DNA from: Adhaeribacter soli
GTDB lineage: Bacteria; Bacteroidota; Bacteroidia; Cytophagales; Hymenobacteraceae
DNA: 64,000 bases
Direction: 5' to 3'
Assembly (NCBI RefSeq): GCF_008727925.1
Contig: NZ_VTWT01000005.1
Location: forward strand, 186,001-250,000
Position numbers and translations under genes: made by a program
Part shown: piece after piece, positions 31,702 through 40,397 of the stretch
Layout of the letters: every line of letters starts with the position of its first letter
Position numbering within the stretch: the stretch's first letter is position 1
Notes under the pieces: generated by a model
What the model was told of the DNA's origin: nothing
Seen by the model: only the letters and a program-made list of their open reading frames with translations
Databases searched by the model: none

Positions 31702-33146
31702 AAACGGTGCTTGTAAAACAGGTATAAGGAAACGAGCAGCAAAAACAGCACTACCAGGTTCGTGTAAAGCTTTACTTCGCTGAACTGGTGGATGCTTTGC
31801 AAGGTGTTGCTTTCATTGCCGATGCGCTGGTAAAATTCGCCCATATCCTTCGACTGAATGGTGGCATCGTTATCGGCCTCGCCGGTTACCACGATCTTCA
31901 GTTCCGAACGGAGGGTATCGTACTTTCCGGCATCGGGGTTAAAGAAAATAAAGCTGAAAATGTTGCTGAAGTCGTACGTTCCAGGGGTTTTGGGCGTAGC
32001 AAAATACCGGAAGCCTTTCCGGCCCGAAACCCGGCCGTTCTGCCGGTTAATGTCCTGCCGGATGTCGGGTGCGGTAAACTCCAGTCCGGGAGTAGCTGTA
32101 GGCTCAGGCGTAGCAATGGCCGCTAAATTTCCTTCCCCCTCGATCTGAAACAGGTAATTAAAGCTTTTGCCGGCCAGGAATTTATCCCGGTCTATGCCTT
32201 CATGCAGGCGGTAATTGCCCACGGGCACGGCCTCCCGCAAAGGGTGCGGCGGCAGGGCTTTTACGTGCACGATCTTCGGCGAGGTGTAGTACATTTTACT
32301 CGTAGCCATGCGGTTATCGCCCAGAAACGAAGGATCTTTGGCTATTTTGTACTTGATCATTTCGAGGCCTACCGAAGGAAAAAGCAGCGGATCGGTGTTG
32401 ATCGGGTAATAAACGGACTCGTAAAGTTTGAACCGCAAGTAGGCTTTGCCGTCGATGCTTACGGCTTCGGGTTCGCCGGTAAGTTCAAAGCTTTCTTCCC
32501 ACACGCTGCTGGGTTTCAGCTTTTTTATGATCGGGGTAATCTGGCGGTTGAAGTTGTGGAAATCTACCAGGTTCTGGTCGGCGGAGGCAATGTAAAAAGC
32601 CAGGTGCACCGAAAGGCCTTCGCCCACAAAAACCTCGTTCTTGCTCGTACTGAAAGCCAGAAAGGCGTCTTCCTGCTTGTCGATGTATTCCTGGGGCTTT
32701 TGCTTGCCGAACAATTCATCCAGTAACCCGAAGCCCTGCACCGGCGGCACGCCCGTACCCGGCGGCGCCTGCCCCGTACTTGGTACCACCTTCACGGTTC
32801 CGCCTTTCGATTCTACCGCTTTCCCGTTTACTTCTATGCTGAAAGGTTCGATCTCGATTTCGCCTTCTTTCAGGGCCGCGTAGTTCTGGGTAATGGTTTG
32901 TTCGGTAGAGATCTGGCCGTTTACAATGTTGGTGGTGGTAGAAGAAAAACGGTTGCTTTTCTCGAAGCCCTCAAGGTCAGGGAACTTACCGATGTTTTTC
33001 AGCTGCTGATTTTTAAGCGTTACCGAAATGGTAAAATACTCGTCGATCGGCACCGGGCTTTTGCCCAGCTTAATAATAACCTCCTGGGCCGCAACGGGGA
33101 GAAAGGGTATTAAAAGGAAGCAAAAAAGTACACAGAAATTTTTCAT
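31698..33146 (-). CDS. batD: BatD family protein
   Basis: Periplasmic, membrane-anchored Bat protein (oxygen tolerance family), 482 residues. A signal peptide (1-20, ending PVAAQ) is followed by [23 protein letters not shown] and [33 protein letters not shown], the characteristic BatD N-terminal beta domain. A Pro/Gly-rich insert sits near residue 125-145, and a C-terminal helix (about 456-477, [15 protein letters not shown]) anchors it. In Bacteroidota BatD usually lies in a MoxR-BatA-BatB-BatC-BatD-BatE cluster. Here it is isolated, coupled to aroC by a 4-bp overlap, and the MoxR of this window lies 27 kb away. Confidence 0.9.
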   Translation of the reverse strand: MKNFCVLFCFLLIPFLPVAAQEVIIKLGKSPVPIDEYFTISVTLKNQQLKNIGKFPDLEGFEKSNRFSSTTTNIVNGQISTEQTITQNYAALKEGEIEIEPFSIEVNGKAVESKGGTVKVVPSTGQAPPGTGVPPVQGFGLLDELFGKQKPQEYIDKQEDAFLAFSTSKNEVFVGEGLSVHLAFYIASADQNLVDFHNFNRQITPIIKKLKPSSVWEESFELTGEPEAVSIDGKAYLRFKLYESVYYPINTDPLLFPSVGLEMIKYKIAKDPSFLGDNRMATSKMYYTSPKIVHVKALPPHPLREAVPVGNYRLHEGIDRDKFLAGKSFNYLFQIEGEGNLAAIATPEPTATPGLEFTAPDIRQDINRQNGRVSGRKGFRYFATPKTPGTYDFSNIFSFIFFNPDAGKYDTLRSELKIVVTGEADNDATIQSKDMGEFYQRIGNESNTLQSIHQFSEVKLYTNLVVLFLLLVSLYLFYKHRL

Positions 33147-33504
33147 CAGAGGTTAAAACCGGCCGCAGTTTCAAAGTTACGCTTTTCAGAAATAAGATGC
33201 AGCTATTTCTCTGGCTCCCGAATCTGGTTTCAGCCGGGAAATTCAAAAAAAAACAACAAACTCAATAAATATAACCATTCTAAGCTGAAACGCAATTACC
33301 AAACAAGACATAAACCACCTAACAGGACAATAATCATGGGGCCACTTTGTTTAAACTTTATTTTTAAAAGATAAATAAAAACGAACGTCCATCTGCTCAG
33401 GCCTGACCGTATAGGACTTATTCCGAATTTTTATTCAGGGATTTAACTAAAAGTAAAGGTTCGGAAGTACGCAGCCACATCCTTTCACTTAAAACTTTTC
33501 CTGT
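33147..33504. other. AT-rich gap between divergent batD and ferritin-like genes
   Basis: A 358-bp gap rich in A/T, without an ORF or strong palindrome. At 33172-33179 the minus strand has TAACTTTG, a -7 box 26 nt before the batD ATG. No exact TAnnTTTG was found for the plus-strand ferritin-like gene. Confidence 0.5.
33172..33179 (-). promoter_or_regulatory. -7 box of batD-aroC (TAACTTTG)
   Basis: Exact TAnnTTTG match on the minus strand 26 nt before the batD start codon. Confidence 0.4.
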
Positions 33505-34272
33505 ATGTTCAATAAGAAAAATCCTGATCTGGAAACCGGAAGCAGCTTGATAACGGCCTTGCAACGACCCCTCGAGCGGCGCTTGTTTTTAAAATATGCG
33601 GGCGCAACGGCAGCCTTTACCGGTTTAATTCTAAGCGGGTGCAGCAACGACGACGATGACACCACCAAGCCACCAACCAACAACGAAGTAGTAGACCCGG
33701 CCAACAACCCGAATGCTACCGATGCCGTGAACCTGGGAACCGGCGACGTTGGAATCCTGAATTATGCCTATGCGCTCGAACAACTGGAAGCAGCCTTTTA
33801 TACGCGGGTAGTGGCCGGCTTTTATTCCGGCGCTTCTACCGCCGAGCAGCAGATCCTGACCGACATCCGGGACCATGAAGTTGCGCACCGTAATTTCTTT
33901 AAAGATGCCCTAACTGCCGCCGGCGCAACGCCTATTCCCGAGCTGAAGGTGAATTTCACCTCTATTAATTTCTCGGACCGGGGCAGCGTGCTGGCCACTG
34001 CCAAGGCGTTTGAAGACCTGGGCGTAGCAGCCTATAACGGCGCCGGAAAACTCCTTCAGAATAAAGCTTATCTTTTAATTGCCGGCAAAATTGTTTCGGT
34101 AGAGGCCCGCCATGCCGCCGTAATCCGCGACCTGATAAACAACGGTTCTTTTGCCGACAACAGCGTGATAGATGCCAATGGCTTGGATAGAGCCATGATG
34201 CCGCTGGACGTAATAAGCGCTGCCGACAAATACATTACCACCAATATTAACGCCAATAATTTACCAAAATAA
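33505..34272 (+). CDS. Ferritin-like domain protein, Tat-type lipoprotein
   Basis: A 255-residue exported ferritin-like (Ferritin_2/desiccation-related) protein. Its signal has twin arginines in ERRLFLKYAG (residues 24-33), followed by a hydrophobic stretch and a lipobox LSGC with Cys46, suggesting a folded protein exported by Tat and then lipidated. The helical domain begins at GDVGILNYAYALEQLEAAFYT (about 74-94) and contains TDIRDHEVAHRNFFKDAL and VSVEARHAAVIRDL, with Glu and His residues placed as in di-metal four-helix bundles. Role is probably oxidant or stress protection, unproven. It is co-transcribed with a paralogue 14 bp downstream. Confidence 0.85.
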   Translation: MFNKKNPDLETGSSLITALQRPLERRLFLKYAGATAAFTGLILSGCSNDDDDTTKPPTNNEVVDPANNPNATDAVNLGTGDVGILNYAYALEQLEAAFYTRVVAGFYSGASTAEQQILTDIRDHEVAHRNFFKDALTAAGATPIPELKVNFTSINFSDRGSVLATAKAFEDLGVAAYNGAGKLLQNKAYLLIAGKIVSVEARHAAVIRDLINNGSFADNSVIDANGLDRAMMPLDVISAADKYITTNINANNLPK

Positions 34273-34286
34273 AGGGAGGCCTGATT

Positions 34287-35114
34287 ATGAACATATATAA
34301 GATACTTACCGAGATAGAAAAAACCGACCCGGAAGTTTATGATAAGCTCGGTTCCCGGCGGGAAGTTTTCAAGCATTTTGCCGGTTTTGGAAAGAAGTTA
34401 GCGGTAGCCGCGGTGCCTTTAGCATTTGGCTCGATGTTTAAGAAAGCTTACGGCCAAACATCAGGCGGCCTGATCGGAATTTTGAATTATGCGCTTACCC
34501 TGGAATATCTGGAAGCCGAATTCTATACCATGGCCGTAGCCAAAGCCCCAGGCGGCTCAGCCGGTTTTATTCCTTCCGGGGAGCCGATCGGAGCCATTAC
34601 TACCATCCGCGACCACGAGAATGCGCACGTAAATTTCCTGAAATCGGCCATTACTGCCGCTGGAGGAACGCCGGCAGCTAAACCAACCTTCGATTTTTCG
34701 GCCGGCAATGGCAGCAACAACGGTCCGTTTGCGGATGTGTTTACAAATTACCAGACCTTCCTGGCCGTTGCCCAGGCATTCGAAGATACCGGCGTGCGTG
34801 CTTATAAAGGACAGGCCGATAAAATTACCGATAATGCTGTATTGACCGCCGCGCTGCAGATCCATTCGGTAGAAGCCCGGCATGCGGCCCATATCCGACG
34901 GATGCGAGGCCAAAAAGGCTGGATAACCGGCAAGGATGGTGGCAACATGCCTGCTGCCACGCAGGCAGTATATAATGGCGAAGAAAATACGAACCAGGCC
35001 GGCGTGAATGTTGCTACCCTGCCGGGAAGCTCGGTAAATATTGGCACCGAAGCGTTCGACGAACCTTTAGATATGAATGTTGTTCTAGCAATAGTAGATC
35101 CGTTTATTGTCTAG
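34287..35114 (+). CDS. Ferritin-like domain protein, Tat-like signal
   Basis: A 275-residue paralogue of the preceding gene. Residues 1-56 hold a long N-region with GSRREVFKHFAG (arginines 24-25), a hydrophobic stretch and an AYGQ cleavage-like site. There is no lipobox, so it would be soluble in the periplasm while its partner is lipid-anchored. The ferritin-like core has GILNYALTLEYLEAEFYTMA, TTIRDHENAHVNFLKSAI and HSVEARHAAHIRRMRGQKGW, repeating the Glu/His pattern of the first protein. The two probably act as a pair. Gene spacing of 14 bp indicates one operon. Confidence 0.85.
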   Translation: MNIYKILTEIEKTDPEVYDKLGSRREVFKHFAGFGKKLAVAAVPLAFGSMFKKAYGQTSGGLIGILNYALTLEYLEAEFYTMAVAKAPGGSAGFIPSGEPIGAITTIRDHENAHVNFLKSAITAAGGTPAAKPTFDFSAGNGSNNGPFADVFTNYQTFLAVAQAFEDTGVRAYKGQADKITDNAVLTAALQIHSVEARHAAHIRRMRGQKGWITGKDGGNMPAATQAVYNGEENTNQAGVNVATLPGSSVNIGTEAFDEPLDMNVVLAIVDPFIV

Positions 35115-35307
35115 CAGCTTTTGTGAACGAAACACAGCCAGCTTTATAGGGTTGATTCTTTTTTACCCCAGAAAACAACGTATTTACCAAAAAAAACTTT
35201 AGAAAAGCAGCTTCTCCGGCCTAACATGTAACGGTATCAGGCATATTTAGCGTATATTCACAGCTGGAAACATTCAAGCATCCGGTATTACCATTTAAAA
35301 GTAAGCA

Positions 35308-35505
35308 ATGTTAGAGTATATTAAAACCATTCTGGTTAAAGTGAGTTTCGATCAAAATTTATTTGAAAAAGAATTGCGTAAATCTTTCGCAGTTTTATTG
35401 AAGGAGGAATTAGCCGAATTAAAGAAATGGTGCTACGTGCAATTTGCCACCGTGCATGCCAATGTACTCAATCAGGTATTTGCCAAACCCGAATTCGCGA
35501 TCTGA
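35308..35505 (+). CDS. Small conserved-looking hypothetical protein
   Basis: A 65-residue cytosolic protein I do not recognise by function. It is mostly helical and charged: [42 protein letters not shown] and [12 protein letters not shown]. The E/K-rich centre suggests a two-helix unit. There is one Cys. Its last 34 bp overlap the 3' end of convergent queG, so both stop codons lie inside the other gene. The reading is supported by a good ATG and biased composition rather than by a known family, and could be spurious. Confidence 0.5.
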   Translation: MLEYIKTILVKVSFDQNLFEKELRKSFAVLLKEELAELKKWCYVQFATVHANVLNQVFAKPEFAI

Positions 35506-36437
35506 TCATTTTCTACGCTTCCGGTTACAAACTGAATATTACGCTTTAACCCTTCAAAACCAGTCCTTTTAACTGCCGATTTTTTAAAGATCTCCTGAAA
35601 AACTTCCCGGGTTATTTCCTGCCAGTCGGCGGCGTTTAACCCGTGGAGCTTTTCGTGGGGCGTAAAGGCCGGCTCGTTATGCGGCTTGCTGAAGCGGTTC
35701 CAGGGGCAGACATCCTGGCAAATATCACAACCGAATACCCAATTGCCGAATTTGCCGTTTACTTCTTCCGGGATCTGCCCTTTCAGTTCGATGGTGAAAT
35801 AGGAAATGCATTTGCTGCCGTCTACCACGTAGGCTTCGGTAATGGCATCGGTCGGACAGGCATCTATGCAGCGCGTGCAGGTACCGCAATAATCCTTAAT
35901 CGGACCGTCGTATTCCAGCTCCAGGTCAATAATAAGTTCGGCAATAAAAAAGAAGCTGCCGCTTTTCGGGTTAATCAGGTTGCTATTCTTTCCTACCCAG
36001 CCTAATCCGCTTTTCTTCGCCCATGCTTTGTCTAAAACCGGCGCCGAATCTACAAAGCACCTTCCCCCTACTTCGCCGATTTCTTCGTTAATCGCTTCGA
36101 GTAAGGTTTTCAGCTTGTCTTTAATTACAAAATGATAATCGGTGCCATACGCATATTTCGAAATTTTCAGCGTGTCTTCGGGCTGCTGCTGCTCCGGAAA
36201 ATAATTCAGCAACAGCGAAACAACCGACTTGGCTCCCGGCACTAAAATCCGGGGATCGAGCCGTTTATCGAAGTGGTTTTCCATATAGCCCATTTGCCCG
36301 TGCATGCTTCGCTTGAGCCAATTTTCCAGGCGCGGCGCTTCCTCTTCCAGAAATTCTGCTTTGGAAATACCGCAATAGAAAAACCCGAGCTCGGCTGCTT
36401 TCTGCTTGATGAAATGGGTGTAATGGCTTTTGTTCAA
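35472..36437 (-). CDS. queG: Epoxyqueuosine reductase
   Basis: Reduces epoxyqueuosine to queuosine at tRNA position 34 with a cobalamin cofactor and two [4Fe-4S] clusters. The 321-residue length is at the short end of the family, which lacks the C-terminal HEAT extension in such cases. Cluster ligands are in [12 protein letters not shown] near residues 183-194 and [10 protein letters not shown] near 237-246. The N-terminus [19 protein letters not shown] and [21 protein letters not shown] match QueG. It is cytosolic. A TAATTTTG box lies 24 bp upstream. It is convergent with the small hypothetical gene and overlaps it. Confidence 0.95.
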   Translation of the reverse strand: MNKSHYTHFIKQKAAELGFFYCGISKAEFLEEEAPRLENWLKRSMHGQMGYMENHFDKRLDPRILVPGAKSVVSLLLNYFPEQQQPEDTLKISKYAYGTDYHFVIKDKLKTLLEAINEEIGEVGGRCFVDSAPVLDKAWAKKSGLGWVGKNSNLINPKSGSFFFIAELIIDLELEYDGPIKDYCGTCTRCIDACPTDAITEAYVVDGSKCISYFTIELKGQIPEEVNGKFGNWVFGCDICQDVCPWNRFSKPHNEPAFTPHEKLHGLNAADWQEITREVFQEIFKKSAVKRTGFEGLKRNIQFVTGSVENDQIANSGLANT

Positions 36438-36460
36438 CTTTCTGTTCCTTTTCGGGAGAA

Positions 36461-36468
36461 CAAAATTA
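36461..36468 (-). promoter_or_regulatory. -7 box of queG (TAATTTTG)
   Basis: Exact TAnnTTTG match on the minus strand, 24 nt before the queG ATG. No -33 TTTG at the usual spacing. Confidence 0.4.
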
Positions 36469-36526
36469 CGGCTTTTTAAAGTTTAATTCGGAAGGAAGTT
36501 TCTGAAGTGCACCAGTATCGTAGGTT

Positions 36527-36698
36527 TAACCACCCCCGGCCCCTCCTTGAAAAAAGGAGGGGAGCTTTTCGATCCTGCTTCTTGTGACTCTTAGAGCTTT
36601 AAGCATCCTATTTTCTTTGTTCAATACAAAGCATAAAAGTATAATCAAGGCAGACAGCAGTTCCCCTCCTTTTTTCAAGGAGGGGCTGGGGGTGGTTA
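36527..36698. mobile_element. MITE-like CCCCTCC-ended element, copy B
   Basis: TAACCACCCCCGGCCCCTCC at the left and its complement at the right (GGAGGGGCTGGGGGTGGTTA). Subterminal GGGGAGCTTTT and GCAGTTCCCC are shared with copies A and C, while the 90-bp core is unrelated. No ORF is present. Confidence 0.75.
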
Positions 36699-36728
36699 CC
36701 CATTCCTGAAGCAATCCAAGGCTTAATC

Positions 36729-36761
36729 AAAAACCCTCCGGCATTTCTACCAGAGGGTTTT
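36729..36761 (-). terminator. Intrinsic terminator of ruvB
   Basis: AAAACCCTC / GAGGGTTTT stem with adjoining A run (T run on the minus strand), 59 bp after the ruvB stop codon. Confidence 0.8.
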
Positions 36762-36820
36762 ACTTTTTCAACTTAAAACGCTACTGTCTATTGCAAAGAC
36801 GCACAATTCCAAACCACCTT

Positions 36821-37852
36821 TTACGAATCGAATAATGTACCGATCTGTTGCGGCGGTATTTTACCCAAATGGCGGTAGGCTGCTGCCGTGGCTTCGCGGC
36901 CACGGGAGGTGCGCATGATGTAGCCTTCCTGGATCAGGAACGGCTCGTACACTTCCTCGATGGTTTCGGCTTCGTCGCCGCAGGCGGTGGCAATGGTGCT
37001 CAAACCAACCGGTCCGCCTTTGAACTTCTCGATGATGGTGGTCAGGATGCGGATGTCCATTTCGTCGAGGCCGTTCTGGTCTACGTCGAGGGCATTCAGG
37101 GCAAACTTGGCAATTTCTACCGTAATAGTACCGTCGCCTTTTACCTGGGCGAAATCGCGGGTACGGCGGAGCAGGTTGTTGGCAATACGCGGCGTACCGC
37201 GGCTCCGGCGGGCAATTTCAAAAGCCGCATCTTCGTGAATAGGCGAACCCAGGATCTCGGAAGAACGCTTTACGATGGAAGTTAGCAACGCTGAATCGTA
37301 GTATTCCAGGCGGGAGTTAATGCCGAAACGGGCGCGTAAAGGTGCGGTTAGCAAACCGGAACGCGTGGTGGCGCCGATCAGCGTGAACGGGTTCAGGCCG
37401 ATCTGCACGGTACGCGCATTCGGGCCGGAATCGAGCATAATGTCGATCTTGTAATCTTCCATCGCCGAATACAGGTACTCCTCCACGATCGGGTTGAGGC
37501 GGTGAATTTCGTCGATAAACAACACGTCGTTCTGTTCCAGGTTCGTAAGCAAACCCGCTAAATCCGATGGCTTATCCAGTACCGGTCCTGACGTAATTTT
37601 AATATTGGAATTCAGGGAGTTGGCAATAATATGCGACAAGGTGGTTTTACCCAAACCCGGAGGTCCGTGCAACAGCACGTGGTCTAATGCTTCCCCTCTC
37701 CGGCGCGCCGCTTCAACAAAAATTTTCAGGTTTTCCACCACCTTTTCCTGGCCGGTGAAGTCGCTGAAATCGAGCGGTCGGAGCGCCTTGTCAATCTCTT
37801 TTTCGGCCGGCGACATGTGCGCATCCGAGCCGGTCAAATATTCTTCTCTCAT
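36821..37852 (-). CDS. ruvB: Holliday junction branch migration helicase RuvB
   Basis: Hexameric AAA+ motor that drives branch migration with RuvA. The 343-residue protein is full length. It has [21 protein letters not shown] near the N-terminus, Walker A GPPGLGKT at 63-70, Walker [11 protein letters not shown] near 115-124, sensor 1 [21 protein letters not shown] with the arginine finger, and the C-terminal winged helix with [15 protein letters not shown] and [15 protein letters not shown]. It is a lone gene; ruvA and ruvC are not in the window. A TAAATTTG box lies about 105 bp upstream. Confidence 0.97.
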   Translation of the reverse strand: MREEYLTGSDAHMSPAEKEIDKALRPLDFSDFTGQEKVVENLKIFVEAARRRGEALDHVLLHGPPGLGKTTLSHIIANSLNSNIKITSGPVLDKPSDLAGLLTNLEQNDVLFIDEIHRLNPIVEEYLYSAMEDYKIDIMLDSGPNARTVQIGLNPFTLIGATTRSGLLTAPLRARFGINSRLEYYDSALLTSIVKRSSEILGSPIHEDAAFEIARRSRGTPRIANNLLRRTRDFAQVKGDGTITVEIAKFALNALDVDQNGLDEMDIRILTTIIEKFKGGPVGLSTIATACGDEAETIEEVYEPFLIQEGYIMRTSRGREATAAAYRHLGKIPPQQIGTLFDS

Positions 37853-37956
37853 ACTTTTTTACCCAATTCTGATAGCATTTTTTCCAGGCTTTTTCAGCAG
37901 GAATAAACAGCTTTTCAGTAACAGTTTTGCCGCCGGAATAAGTCCCGGAGGCTAGA

Positions 37957-37964
37957 CAAATTTA
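37957..37964 (-). promoter_or_regulatory. Candidate -7 box of ruvB (TAAATTTG)
   Basis: Exact TAnnTTTG match on the minus strand, 104 nt before the ruvB ATG. The -33 region is weak. Confidence 0.35.
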
Positions 37965-38090
37965 CGCTTTTTTACTAAAATTATTGCTATTCAGAAGGAG
38001 ATATCTAATGAGGTTAGCAAAGGAATGTAATTTCACTCCGTATTTCGGCAAGCATAGAAATCATCTGCTATCTAAGTAACAAATTAGGTC

Positions 38091-38610
38091 GTCATCTCGA
38101 CCGCAGGGAGAGATCTCATCAAGTTGGTAGTTTCGCTTGCTATGAACTTCTAATAAATTAGAGGAGTTTGGTGTCAAACGAACTTAAAATGGGTAACTAT
38201 TTCACCTATATCACCACCAACGCCATCAGAACCGTGCTTTACATTGGCATTACCAACGATCTGGAAAGGCGTATGACCGAACATTTTGAGAACAAAGGCA
38301 AACCCAATACTTTCGCTGGAAAATACGGTTGCCACTTTCTAATTTATTTTGAACGGTTTCCAAACGCGAAATTTGCAATCGAGCGGGAAAAAGAACTGAA
38401 AAAGTGGAGCCGGGTGAAGAAGGAGAATTTGATCAGAACAATGAATCCGAACTGGCAGTTTTTGAATGAGGAAATTAAGGAACGGTGCCCCGTCATTGCG
38501 ATTGCAGAGAGAAACGAATCTCTGCGCAGCCAAATCTCATCAGGTTGGTACTGCCATTTATTCTGACCTCACTACCAACTGGATGAGATCTCTCCTGACG
38601 TCGAGATGAC
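38091..38610. mobile_element. Inverted-repeat element carrying a GIY-YIG nuclease gene
   Basis: The left end (38091-38130, GTCATCTCGACC...GAGATCTCATC...GTTGGTAG) and right end (38572-38610) are about 40-bp inverted repeats with few mismatches. They bracket exactly one gene, the GIY-YIG protein. A second partial copy of the end sequence lies inside the 3' part of the gene (38490-38551). No transposase is present. The arrangement resembles a small nuclease-bearing mobile unit. Confidence 0.65.
38189..38566 (+). CDS. GIY-YIG nuclease family protein
   Basis: A 125-residue single-domain GIY-YIG protein. The ATG at 38189 (MGNYFTYITTNA) is chosen over an upstream TTG because the conserved first beta strand starts there. 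YFTYI and VLYIGITNDLERRMTEH give the Tyr-Tyr-Ile-Gly and catalytic Arg positions, and KEREKELKKWSR-like IEREKELKKWSRVKKENLI gives the conserved Glu helix region. The last about 35 residues (from RCPVIAIAERNESLRSQ) are read from the inverted-repeat sequence, so the original C-terminus may have been shorter. Relatives are common stand-alone genes in Bacteroidota; a role in mobility is possible, not shown. Confidence 0.85.
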   Translation: MGNYFTYITTNAIRTVLYIGITNDLERRMTEHFENKGKPNTFAGKYGCHFLIYFERFPNAKFAIEREKELKKWSRVKKENLIRTMNPNWQFLNEEIKERCPVIAIAERNESLRSQISSGWYCHLF

Positions 38611-38632
38611 GCGCTCCGGAGACTTTCTTCAC

Positions 38633-38661
38633 AAAAAAAGCAGCCCATCTCTGAGCTGCTT
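38633..38661 (-). terminator. Intrinsic terminator of the acyl-CoA dehydrogenase gene
   Basis: AAGCAGC / GCTGCTT stem with an adjoining A run (T run on the minus strand). Confidence 0.8.
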
Positions 38662-38696
38662 TCTTCATAAATCGATAGGCTTTTCAGCCTAAAAAG

Positions 38697-38729
38697 TCAA
38701 AAAATCGAATGTCGAAAAATCGAACAATC
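38697..38729. repeat. TCGAA-rich spacer, copy 4
   Basis: AAAAAATCGAATGTCG and AAAAATCGAACAATC words directly after the dehydrogenase stop codon, related to the other TTCGAA spacers but shorter. Confidence 0.45.
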
Positions 38730-39908
38730 TTACTTAAACGCCTGAATACCGGTTACGTCCGCACCAGTAATTAACAAGTGAATGTCATGGGTTCCTTCGT
38801 AGGTAATTACCGATTCCAGGTTCATCATGTGGCGCATGATCGGGTATTCGCCGGTAATGCCCATACCGCCGTGGATCTGACGGGCTTCGCGGGCAATGTG
38901 CAGAGCCATATCCACGCTGTTGCGTTTCGCCATGGAGATCTGCTGGGTAGTGGCTTTGCCTTCGTTTTTAAGTACGCCTAAACGCCAAACCATTAACTGA
39001 GCTTTGGTAATTTCGGTCAGCATTTCGGCCAGTTTCTTTTGGGTAAGCTGGAAAGCGGCAATTGGTTTATCGAACTGGATACGCTCCAGGGAATATTTCA
39101 GGGCTGATTCGTAGCAGTCGATGGCAGCACCGATAGCACCCCAGGCAATACCGAAACGAGCAGAATCTAAACAGCCTAATGGACCTTTTAAGCCATCGAT
39201 GTTTGGCAGCAAATTTTCTTTCGGAACTTTTACGTTGTTGAATACCAATTCGCCGGTGCAGCTGGCGCGCAAGCTCCATTTGTTGTGGATTTCAGGGGTA
39301 GTGAAACCTTCCATACCACGCTCCACGATCAGGCCTTTGATGCGGCCTTGCTCGTTTTTCGCCCAAACTACCGCTATCTGGCATTCCGGGGAGTTGGAGA
39401 TCCACATTTTAGAACCGTTCAGCAAATAATGGTCGCCCATGTCTTTGATGTTGGTCAGCATGCCGCCCGGGTTAGAACCGAAATCCGGCTCGGTTAAACC
39501 AAAACAGCCTAACCACTCGCCACTGGCCAGTTTCGGCAGGTATTTTTTACGCTGTTCTTCCGAACCGTACGCATAGATCGGGTACATCACCAGTGAGCCC
39601 TGCACCGAAGCCGTTGAACGCATACCGGAGTCGCCGCGCTCAATTTCCTGCATGATCAGGCCGTAGGAAATGTAGTCGAGGCCGCCGCCGCCGTATTCTT
39701 CCGGGATGGTCGGGCCAAACGCACCTACGTCGCCGAACTTCTTCACGATATCGGAAGGGAAATAAGCGTCCTGCGCCCATTTTTCGATGTTCGGGGAAAT
39801 TTCTTTCTTAACGAAATCGCGGATCGACTTGCGGATAAGTTTGTGCTCATCGGTCAGCAGGTCGTCGATGTTGTAATAATCTAAAAATTCGGTAGGGTTA
39901 TAAGCCAT
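38730..39908 (-). CDS. Acyl-CoA dehydrogenase, glutaryl-CoA dehydrogenase-like
   Basis: FAD-dependent oxidation of an acyl-CoA, probably glutaryl-CoA or a similar short-chain substrate. The 392-residue protein has the three-domain family layout. RSTASVQGSLVMYPIYAYGSEEQ near residue 97 and GCFGLTEPDFGSNPGGM near 135 are typical of the GcdH branch. The putative catalytic Glu lies in TYEGTHDIH near residues 370-378. QIHGGMGITGEYPIMRHM binds FAD. It is cytosolic. No electron-transfer flavoprotein or lysine-catabolism gene is adjacent, so the pathway is open. A TACCTTTG box lies 24 bp upstream. Confidence 0.92.
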   Translation of the reverse strand: MAYNPTEFLDYYNIDDLLTDEHKLIRKSIRDFVKKEISPNIEKWAQDAYFPSDIVKKFGDVGAFGPTIPEEYGGGGLDYISYGLIMQEIERGDSGMRSTASVQGSLVMYPIYAYGSEEQRKKYLPKLASGEWLGCFGLTEPDFGSNPGGMLTNIKDMGDHYLLNGSKMWISNSPECQIAVVWAKNEQGRIKGLIVERGMEGFTTPEIHNKWSLRASCTGELVFNNVKVPKENLLPNIDGLKGPLGCLDSARFGIAWGAIGAAIDCYESALKYSLERIQFDKPIAAFQLTQKKLAEMLTEITKAQLMVWRLGVLKNEGKATTQQISMAKRNSVDMALHIAREARQIHGGMGITGEYPIMRHMMNLESVITYEGTHDIHLLITGADVTGIQAFK

Positions 39909-39931
39909 AATTGTTCAGAGTAATTGCTGCG

Positions 39932-39939
39932 CAAAGGTA
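39932..39939 (-). promoter_or_regulatory. -7 box of the acyl-CoA dehydrogenase gene (TACCTTTG)
   Basis: Exact TAnnTTTG match on the minus strand, 23 nt before the ATG at 39908. The -33 region is only T-rich. Confidence 0.45.
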
Positions 39940-39987
39940 AAGGTTTGGCTTACAGGAAAAAATTTGTGCTACGTTTTTATGAAGGTT

Positions 39988-40200
39988 TAACCACCCCCAA
40001 CCCCTCCTTGAAAAAAGGAAGGGAGCTTTACCTCACCCCGGCCCTCTCCTAAAAACAGGAGAAGGAGCTGCTGCAGTACTAAATTTCAGCTATAATGTTT
40101 TGAAGCCAACAGCGAATAACAGTTTCGCTTAAGATTTAAAAGTAAAATAGAAGCAGGTAGCAGCTCCCCTCCTTTTTTCAAGGAGGGGTTGGGGGTGGTA
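39988..40200. mobile_element. MITE-like CCCCTCC-ended element, copy C
   Basis: TAACCACCCCCAACCCCTCC at the left and complementary GGAGGGGTTGGGGGTGGT at the right, 213 bp apart, with no ORF. A nested CTCTCCT-aaaaac-AGGAGA hairpin near the left end makes this copy longer than A and B. Confidence 0.75.
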
Positions 40201-40204
40201 AAAA

Positions 40205-40234
40205 AAGCCTGCTCCAATCTCCTGAAGCAGGCTT
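40205..40234 (-). terminator. Second terminator downstream of the TonB receptor gene
   Basis: AAGCCTGCT / AGCAGGCTT stem with a T run on the minus strand. It lies beyond the stronger terminator at 40365. Confidence 0.6.
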
Positions 40235-40237
40235 TAA

Positions 40238-40356
40238 GTCTGAACTATGATTTTTTTGATTTATATGACAACTATGATTTCCCCTGAGAAAATCAGCCCA
40301 ATCTATTATTTAAAGCTTCATAAAATCATAAAAATCAAAAGAATCATAGTTCAGAC
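40238..40356. repeat. GTCTGAACTATGA inverted-repeat element
   Basis: GTCTGAACTATGATTTTTTT at the left is complementary to the right end (ATCATAGTTCAGAC). The 119-bp AT-rich unit carries further ATGATT/AATCAT words and no ORF. Confidence 0.7.
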
Positions 40357-40364
40357 AAAAAAAG

Positions 40365-40387
40365 CCCTCCCCTGAATTAGGGGAGGG
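40365..40387 (-). terminator. Intrinsic terminator of the TonB receptor gene
   Basis: Perfect CCCTCCCCT / AGGGGAGGG stem with 5-nt loop and an A run at 40357-40363 (T run on the minus strand), 11 bp after the stop codon. Confidence 0.8.
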
Positions 40388-40397
40388 TTGGGTGGGG

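Noticed and set aside
33505-35114. Ferritin-like pair considered as a bacterioferritin or encapsulin cargo
   Set aside because: There is no shell protein nearby, and both proteins carry Tat-like export signals, which does not fit cytosolic storage.
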